Assembly: GCA_037349105.1 (NCBI GenBank)
Contig: JAYJMM010000017.1
Span: forward strand, 1,054,001-1,118,000
Direction of reading: 5' to 3'
DNA: 64,000 bases
From: Limnomonas spitsbergensis
Lineage: Eukaryota > Chlorophyta > Chlorophyceae > Chlamydomonadales
Position 1 is the first letter of the stretch. Each line of letters starts with the position of its first letter. A program made the position numbers and the translations under genes. Positions 24,301-33,700 of the stretch are shown in pieces. Below the pieces are notes generated by a model, which had not been told where the DNA came from, made no database searches, and saw only the letters and a list, made by a program, of their open reading frames with translations.

Positions 24301-27300
24301 GGGAGAGAGGGGGGTGGATGTGCTGATGGGGCAAGGAGCCAAGGGGGGGGGGAGCAGCCAATGGTGCAGTATCACACTCAACACCTCTGCCTTATGAGCT
24401 GTAATAGGGAGAGAGATGGGTGGATGTGCTGATGGGGCAAGGAGCCAAGGGGGGGAGGCAGCCAATGGTGCAGTATCACACTCAACACCTCTGCCTTATG
24501 AGCTGTAATAGGGAGAGAGAGGGGTGGATGTGCTGATGGGACAAGGAGCCAAGGGGGGGAGGCAGCCAATGGTGCAGTATCACACTCAACACCTCTGCCT
24601 TATGAGCTGTAATAGGGAGAGAGGGGGGTGGATGTGTTGGAGGGGCAAGGAGCCAAGGGGGGGAGGCAGCCAATGGTGCAGTATCACACTCAACACCTCT
24701 GCCTTATGAGCTGTAATAGGGAGAGAGAGGGGTGAATGTGCTGATGGGGCAAGGAGCCAAGGGAGGGTGGGGGCAGCCAATGGTGCAGTATCACACTGAA
24801 CACCTCTGCCTTATGAGCTGTAATAGGGAGAGAGGGGGGTGGATGTGTTGGAGGGGCAAGGAGCCAAGGGGGGGAGGCAGCCAATGGTGCAGTATCACAC
24901 TCAACACCTCTGCCTTATGAGCTGTAATAGGGAGAGAGAGGGGTGAATGTGCTGATGGGGCAAGGAGCCAAGGGGGGGAGGCAGCCAATGGTGCAGTATC
25001 ACACTCAACACCTCTGCCTTATGAGCTGTAATAGGGAGAGAGGGGGGTGGATGTGCTGATGGGGCAAGGAGCCAAGGGAGGGTGGGGGCAGCCAATGGTG
25101 CAGTATCACACTCAACACCTCTGCCTTATGAGCTGTAATAGGGAGAGAGGGGGGTGGATGTGCTGATGGGGCAAGGAGCCAAGGGAGGGTGGGGCAGCCA
25201 ATGGTGCAGTATCACAATCAACACCTCTGCCTTATGAGCTGTAATAGGGAGAGAGGGGGGTGAATGCGTTGGAGGGGCAAGGATTCAGGAGGGGATGCAG
25301 CTGATGGTACGCTATCACGGTGAAGACCTCTGCCTTCTCCGTTGTCATGGGGGAAAGGGGGAGGGAGGCAAGGAGTGAGGGGGGCGAAAGACCACCGAGC
25401 CACATCAAATACAAAACGAAAATGTACCTAGTAAGCTGGAGATACCTGCCGCCCTGGCTGTACCTTCGCTTTTGAGACGCTGGACCTCCTCAGTGGCCTC
25501 AGACATCCGCGTCCCCTGCTCCCTCAAGGAAGCAGGTCAGGAGGAGAGAGATCCCCATACCGTCATTACTGCATGAGGCCAGCATGCCTGCCAAAGCTAA
25601 GACCCGATACCTGCCCAAGCCCCACGCCCCGCGCCCTAGCTGTACCTTCTTGTTTGAGACGCTGGACCTCCTCAGTGGCCTCAGACATACGCGTCCCCTG
25701 CTCCCTCAAGGAAGCAGGTCAGGAGGAGAGAGATCCCCATACCGTCATTACTGCATGAGGCCAGCACGCCTGCCAAAGCTAAGACCCGATACCTGCCCAA
25801 GCCCCACGCCCCGCGCCCTGGCTGTACCTTCGCTCTTGAGACGCTGGACCTCCTCAGTGGCCTCAGCCATCTGCGTTCCATGCTCCCGCAACCTGGCCTC
25901 CACCGAGGCCACTCTGGCCTGCAGCAGCTCAAGGGCCCCGGCCGCCTGCTCCCGCTCTGCCAGTGAGGCGTCAATCTTGCGGGCAAGCTCAGCGCGGAGC
26001 TCCTCCCGCTGAGATTCGGCGATTCTGAGCTGGGCCTCGCTGTCGCCCAGCTGCGTGTGTGTGTGTGTGCTTGTTCATTGACACGACGGACAAAGAGTCT
26101 TTGCCGCGATACGAGGAGTCTGTGGCTCTGCCCAGGGGCCTTCCCAACCCTGCACCCAGAGCTTCCAATGCTTGCTCCTTTACGCTCATCGGTGCGGATC
26201 TGGGCGTGGTGGTGGTTTTGAGTGGGGGGGCATACCCTCATGGGGCACGAACTTGCCCCTTTGCGAACTTTAGGGACGCAGATTCCCTGCAGGGCCACAA
26301 CCCTGTTCCTTTGCTCATTTTAGGGACTCAGCCGAATTCAGGGTTTAGGGTTTAAGGTTCACCACCGTCATCACCACAAGCAGGTCCAGCCCCCCTCCCC
26401 TGCGCTCCCCACCTATTTCATCGCCTGCTCGCTGCCAGCCAGCTCCCCACCGCATCACTCTGAAATGGGACACGGCCACTGACGACAGCCCTCCTTTCGC
26501 CTCATCCCACCTTTCCCAATTCCCCCCACCTTTCCCCCACCTTTTGCCTCATCCCACCTTCCCACCTTTCCCACTTTAACCCACCTTTTCCCCACCTTTC
26601 GCCTCATCCCACCTTCCCACCTTTTTCGTCCCCTGCTGGATCATGATGACTCCTTCCTGACTGCTGTCCACCAAGCGCTGGATGCTGAGTGTGAACTGTT
26701 TCATCCGTAACTCCACTTCAGGCTGAGGGGAGGGAGCGGGCGCTGCGGCAGCCACGGAGCGGGGGGGGCCTGGCGGAGTGGCAGCGTCAATAGGAGTCGA
26801 TGTGGATGCTGAAGCAGCCGCAGCGTTAGAGGTAGGGAGGGGTGCAGCGGCGGCAGTGGCAGCGTCAATAAGAGTCGATGTGCATGCTGAAGCAGCCGCA
26901 GCGTTAGAGGTAGGGAGGGGTGCAGCGGCGGCAGTGGCAGCGTCAATAGGAGTCGATGTGGATGTTGAAGCAGCCGCAGCGTTAGAGGTAGGGAGGGGTG
27001 CAGCGGCGGCAGCGGCAGCGTCAATAGGAGTGAATGTGGACGCTGAAGCAGCCGGAGCGTGGGAGGTAGGGAGGGGTGCGGCAGAGGCAGCGGCAGCGTG
27101 CGAGGTAGAGAGGGGTGCAACTGCGGCGACCGCTTGGGATGAAGAGAGGGGTGTGGCGGTGGAAGCGGCAGCGTGCAAGGTAGAGAGGGGTGCAACTGCG
27201 GCGACCGCTTGGGATGAGGAGAGGGGTGTGGCGGCGGCAGCGGCAGCGTGCAAGGTAGAGAGGGGTGCAACTGCGGCGACCGCTTGGGATGAAGAGAGGG

Positions 27301-27864
27301 GTGTGGCGGTGGCAGCGGCAGCGTGCATGGTAGAAAGGGGTGCAACTGCGGCGACCGCTTGGGATGAAGAGAGGGGTGTGGCGGCGGCAGCGGCAGCGTG
27401 CAAGGTAGAGAGTGGTGCAACTGCGGCGACCGCTTGGGACGAAGAGAGGGGTGTTGCGGTGGCAGCGGCAGCGTGCAAGGTAGAGAGGGGTGCAACTGCG
27501 GCGACTGCTTGGGATGAAGAGAGGGGTGTGGCGGCGGCAGCGGCAGCGTGCAAGGTAGAGAGGGGTGCAACTGCGGCGACCGCTTGGGATGAAGAGAGGG
27601 GTGTGGCAGCGGCGGCGATGGCAGCAGGGGAAATACCGGCAGAGAGGGGTGCGGCTGCGGCTGCTGCTTGGGATGAAGACAGGGCTGTGGCGGTGGCGGC
27701 GACGGCAGAAGGGGAGATAGAGAGGGGCGCGGCTGCAGGCACCAGACTTGCCCTCGACTGGATACTCGTTAAGGGATTTAGATCGTATGCGGCGGCAGCG
27801 GCAGCGGCAGCTCGCTTGCTTGGCTGCAGACTCTGGCTGGAAGCGGGGTCGGCGGCGGCGGCGG

Positions 27865-27903
<39 letters not shown>

Positions 27904-30719
27904 ACACCGAGGATTTTGAGCCCAGCCGCGGCATACCTGGCCAGCTGCGCTGCCCCGGTGGTCGCTGCTGATCCGCAACAGGCGACGCCAGCAGGCCGTC
28001 ATCGGACTCGGTAGTACCCTCTCCAGCATCGGTGTGATCATGACCACGCTGCTGCTGCCGCTGCTGCTGCTGCCGCTGCTGCTGCTGCCGCTGCTGCTGC
28101 TGCCGCTGCTGCTGCTGCTGCTGCTGCTGCTGCCGCTGCTGCTGCTGCTGCTCCTGCTGCTGCGGCTGTTGCTGCCGCTGCTGCTGCTCCTGTCGTTGCT
28201 GCTGCTCCTGCCGCTGCTGCTGCTGCGGGGGCGCAGATGACATCGGCCCCTCCTCACAGGCAACTGCAGCCAGGCGGACCTTCTTGAGCACAGGGGACAC
28301 CGCCCCGGCAGCCGCACCGTCGGTCGCTGCCTGGCCTGTCTGGCACTCCTGCGAAGCTACCGGCAGGATGTCCATTGTGACCAGGCCGTATTGGAAAGCC
28401 GCCGAGGGCTCCGCTGCGGTGGCGGTGGGCACCGACGCCGCCGCCGCGGCGACCTCCGGGCTGCCCTCGGCCCGCGAACGCGTCGCACGGCGCCGGCGCT
28501 TGCGCCCGCCTGCGGCGCCGCTGGTCGGCCCGGCGGCAGCGGCGGGGGCCTGCAGGCCCGCGGGCTCCAAGGAGTGGCGCTGGACCTGCTCGTGCTCTGT
28601 GCCCGGGGGTTCATCGGACCCTGACCTGGACTTGTGAAGGAGGCTCGCTTTGCTGGGGCTCTTGACGGCTTGCAGGTGGAGCAGGAGCCCCACCGCCTCG
28701 TTCTCCTTGGAGCGGTTGCCAGCGGAGGATCGCCGGGGCCGGCTCTTGCCTCCTCCCGATCCTGGTCCGGCAACATGGACAGTGATCAATGGAGATAGGG
28801 TCCAGGGAGAGGTTGTTTCGGAGTTCACTAACGGTGAGATTGTTTGTTACAGTACAGTACCTCAACAAACAAACATATCATGTATATATAAAAAGAAGAG
28901 CAGGTTCCGCTATCATACCTTCCCGAACTTGAACCAACGGAACACCGCCAATAATCAAGGAGGGCACATCCAATAATCAAGGAGGGCACCGCCAATAATC
29001 AGGGAGGGCACGGCCAAGAGCAAACAAAAGATATGTTTCCTGAGGCGGATTAAAATTAGGGCCCACCATAAGATTTTGCCAATGAGCAAGTGTCCAAGAT
29101 TTGAGCAGTGAGCAACCCTCTGCACTTGAGTCTGAGGCCTGGACTCCCCTACAAGTCGGCTCTTATGAAACAAAGCTGCCTTTTGTATACAAGGAGGTAC
29201 GCAGCTGCATTCACACGCTGTCTGGGGAAATTCTGTGCTGCCATACATGCATAAGGAGTCATGCCCCTCCAACAAGTTTGGGTATTCGCTCCTGCATGCT
29301 CTTTGGGGATATGCTCCCATATGCTGTCCGGGCGTATGCTGTACCACCGTACGGCATGAGCTGGTCGGGGATACGCTGCCGAAACCACACCCAGCCGAGG
29401 CTGCTTGATCACCGAGCTGCCACAAGCCAAAGGGCACGGATGATATGGAAAAAACATCCATATAAAGCGGACTAGGTCATCCATCATGCGGGCTGATGAC
29501 CTCTAAGTAGGCTCTGAGGCTGTCAGGCCCCCACTTTGCCGAGGCATCAACTTGAGGTTGATGCAGCGTTATTTTGTTAGTGCACACCAGACCTCCTGGG
29601 GGGGCCTGTCGGGCGGCCACCACTCGGTAGTCACCACTGGGCGGCCACCACTCGGTAGCCACCACTGGGCGGCCACCACTTGGTAGCCACCACTCGGTAG
29701 CCACCACTGAGAGGCCACCACTGTGTAGCAGGGTACCCAACATTGCCAGGCATCGGGCCAGAGGTCCAAGCAACAGGGCATGCCCCAAACAGGGTATGCC
29801 CCAAACAGGGCATGCCCAAACAACAAGGCATACCCCAAACAGGGCATGCCCCAAACAAGAACCCCTCAGCCGCAAGATGCAATGTCATGCTGACCGGTAG
29901 CTCAAAATGCCGGAAAGAGGAAAACAAACTTCCGAGCCCAGGAAAGCTGATTGCAAAGAAAGTGCCGTTCACGCCCATCTCATCCCCAACAGTCCACTGA
30001 CCTGAGCCGTCCATCGCATTGTGGCTGCCCACAGTAGCCTGATGGCGGGACTTGCGCGGCAGGCCCCTCTGCTGCCCCTTGACTCGGCCCTTGACCTTGG
30101 CCTTGGCCTCCTGCCCCTCGTACGTCCCAGCTGCAGGCTCAACGCCCCCATCCGCACCGGGGTCCCCAGAGACGGCAGCGGCGGCGGCCGCCGCCGCCGC
30201 CGCCAGCGCCGCCACGATTTCTGGCGGCACATTTCTAGCCGCATTCCTACCTCCCACCGCCCTAGCCAACCTGTCGGCCAGGCTCATCTGACGCCACGCC
30301 TTCGACGGGTCCGCGCTCAGGCTGTCCCGAGGGAGCCCCCGACTGCGCTCCCCAAGGTGAGTGGCCGGAGCTGGTGAGGCAGCAGCGGGACCGCCTCCGT
30401 CCCTCTCCCTCGTTCCGTCCCGCTCCCATTCCATCGCGGCACTGGGACCAGCAGGTTCCACCACCTGCGTAACACTTCCAGTACGTTCCACCACCTCCAT
30501 CACACTGATGTTCCGCTCCATCCTGGCACTGGAGCCTGCAGGTTCCTCCCCCACATTTCTGTCCCGCTCCACCCTGGCACCGGAGCCAGCAGGTTCCTCC
30601 CCCACACTTCTGTCCCGCTCCACCCTGGCACCGGAGCCAGCAGGTTCCTCCCTCACATTTCTGACAGCAGGGCCAACAGGCTCCCCCACCCTTGTCACAC
30701 TTCCGAAACCTTGCACACC

Positions 30720-30752
<33 letters not shown>

Positions 30753-33700
30753 TCCCTCGGACGGCCCGTGCGACAAGTCCAGGACACAGGCTGTCTCCCC
30801 AGCAACTGCCTCCGGGACCGCTGCGTCTCCAGCGGCAGCTTGCAGCTCACAGCCGCTGCATCTCATGCCACATGCGCGGTGGAGCAGCGCGGTGTTGCAG
30901 ACGCTGCAGGCTGTGAGTTCTTCCATGGCCTCTAGAACACAGGTATGAGGAAGGTGTGAAGCAGGTATAAGGCAGGTGTAAAGCGGGTATGAGGCAGGTG
31001 TGAAGCAGGTATGAGGCAAATGTGAAGCGGGTATGAGGCAGGTGTGAAGCAGGTATGAGGCAGGTGTGAAGCGGGTATGAGGCAGGTGTGAAGCAGGTAT
31101 GAGGCAAATGTGAAGCGGGTATGAGGCAGGTGTGAAGCAGGTATAAGGCAGGTGTAAAGCGGGTATGAGGCAGGTGTGAAGCAGGTATGAGGCAGGTGTG
31201 AAGCGGGTATGAGGCAGGTGTGAAGCAGGTATGAGGCAGGTATTGGGAGCAGAACATGCCTTGGAGCAGTCCTGCTGTGCCTGTGTGGAACGGCTCATGA
31301 ACCCAGCAAATATCCCCCCACGGCCATCACAACAGGAACCCTCTCAACACACATACAGGCCTCCACCCTAGGGTTCAGGTTTTAGGGTTTGGAGCTGGCG
31401 GGCGAGCTTCAGATTCATGAGGAGGGGCAAAGTGACATCACTGTTCCACATTCACCTAGGCCTATAAGGGCATGCCCAGGAGGGCATGCGCATGAGCATG
31501 CAAGCCACCCACCCAACTGCACTTTGGGATATACTGGCATTTCATGCATCTAAGTGACAAAGTAGTGGCGGCACTGGTATGAAGGCCCACCACACCTGCA
31601 GGGCCCAGGACCAGGTTGCACCTACCAAACCAGCATACGGTTTAAAATATTAAACCCTAACTGTCAGTCCTTTCACACCTGCAGGGCCCAGGGCCAGGTA
31701 ACACTTCCTGCATTACCTGGGTTGTGGATTAGGATTCGACCATTTATTTTAACTGTCACTTCGTTCACACCTGCAGGGCCCAGGGCCAGGTTACACTTCC
31801 CGCACGTGTTGTCGCGGGTGCGGAGCATCAGCTTGCCCTTTGTGCTGGCGGGAAGCAAGCTGACCTGATGCAATAGGGGGAAAGAGGACGGACATGGTGC
31901 AGAGATGGTGCAACGGAGACTGGGGGGCAGCAATGGTGTCTCGAAGGCAGAGGGCGGGTTAATTTTACAGCGGCAAAGAGGGCGATAATGTAAAAGCAAG
32001 CCAGAGGGCGGGGAACAAAATAGCAAGCCAGAGGGCAGGAATGGATTAGCAAGCCAGACAGCGATAAAGCAAAGTCCGGTCAGACACCCCGTCTCCTCGG
32101 ACATAACCTGCATCTCCAAGACACCAAGAGGCCATGGCCTCCAACAGCATGAGCCACCCCACAGGCTCGTACCGTGCACCACCATTTCAGAACCCAGGGC
32201 CCTTCAGGTCTGAACCACCCATTACCACCAGCTGTGCCTCAACACAGCTGCTATAACCCGGTCCCCTGTCCTCACCCTTCTCCCCGGCCGCACTTCCCCC
32301 CTGTTCATGTCTCAGTGCCCCTGGACTAACAAGGACTGGACACCTCATGACCTAGTCCCCTGTCCTCACCCTTCTCCCCGGCCGCACTTCCCCCCTGTTC
32401 ATGTCTCAGTGCCCCTGTACTAACAAGGACTGGACACCTCATGACCCAGTCCCCTGTCCTCACCCCTCTCCCCGGCCGCACTTCCCCCCTGTTCATGTCT
32501 CAGTGCCCCTGGACTAACAAGGACTGGACACCTCATGACCCAGTCCCCTGTCCTCACCCTCCTCCCCGGCCGCACTTCCCCCCTGTTCATGTCTCAGTGC
32601 CCCTGGACTAACAAGGACTGGACACCTCATGACCCAGTCCCCTGTCCTCACCCTCCTCCCCGGCCGCGCCTCCCCGTTGTTCACAAGCAGCTTCATGAGG
32701 CCATGCACGAGCAGCATGACTGTCCGGCCATCATTTATTTTGACGTTGCGGCTGAGGCTCCTGAACAAGGGAGCAGGATTGAGGGAGGAGCAGGGTGGAT
32801 GGGGGAGCAGGGTGGAGGGGGGAGCAGGGTGGATGGGGGAGCAGGGTGGATGGGGGAGCAGGGTGGATGGGGGGAGCAGGGTGGAGGGGGGGGGAGCAGG
32901 GTGGAGGGGGGGGAACATGGTGGATGGGGGGGGAGCAGGGTGGAGGGGGTGGAGCAGGGTGGAGGGGGGGGAGCAGGGTGGAGGGGGGGAGCAGGGTGGA
33001 GGGGGGGAAGCAGGGTGGAGGGGGGGAGCAGGGTGGATGGGGGGGGAGCAGGGTGGAGGGGGGGGAGCAGGGTGGAGGGGGGGGAGCAGGGTGGAGGGGG
33101 GGGAGCAGGGTGGAGGGGGAGGAGCAGGGTGGATGGGGGAGCAGGGTGGAGGGGGGAGCAGGGTGGAGGGGGGAGCAGGGTGGAGGGGGGAGCAGGGTGG
33201 ATAGGGGAGCAGGGTGGAGGGGGGAGCAGGGTGGAGGGGGGAGCAGGGTGGAGGGGGGGAGCAGGGTGGATGGGGGGGAGCAGGGTGGATGGGGGAGCAG
33301 GGTGGATGGGGGAGCAGGGTGGATGGGGGAGCAGGGTGGATGGGGGAGCAGGGTGGATGGGGGGAGCAGGGTGGATGGGGGGAGCAGGGTGGAGGGGGGG
33401 GGGGGGGGGGGGGCAGGGGGGGAGGGGGGATGGGGGGGGAGCAGGGTGGATGGGGGGGAGCAGGGTGGATGGGGGGAGCAGGGTGGATAGGGGGTAGGGT
33501 GGATGGGGGGGGGGCAGGGTGGATGGGGGGCAGGGTGGATGGGGGGTAGGGTGGATGGGGGGAGCAGGGTGGATGGGGGAGCAGGGTGGATGGAGGAGCA
33601 GGGTGGATAGGGGGTAGAGTGGATGGGGGGAGCAGGGTGGATGGGGGAGCAGGGTGGATGGGGGGAGCAGGGTGGATAGGGGGTAGGGTGGATGGGGGGA

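Noticed and set aside
18073..25095. Dozens of near-identical 60-170-codon frames (MAASPPWLLAPSAH type)
   Set aside because: They are the 104-bp array read through intron and acceptor; the only protein-like part (AHKAEVLSVILHH) is the copied exon start. Not a gene family.
17600..25345. CRISPR array
   Set aside because: Regular spacing but no conserved repeat with unique spacers; whole units are near identical, and the genome is eukaryotic.
26778..27971. 397-codon plus-strand frame
   Set aside because: Antisense shadow of the Ala-rich exon 6; GCC/GCA-rich DNA is open on both strands. Minus-strand phase and splice consistency favour the minus strand.
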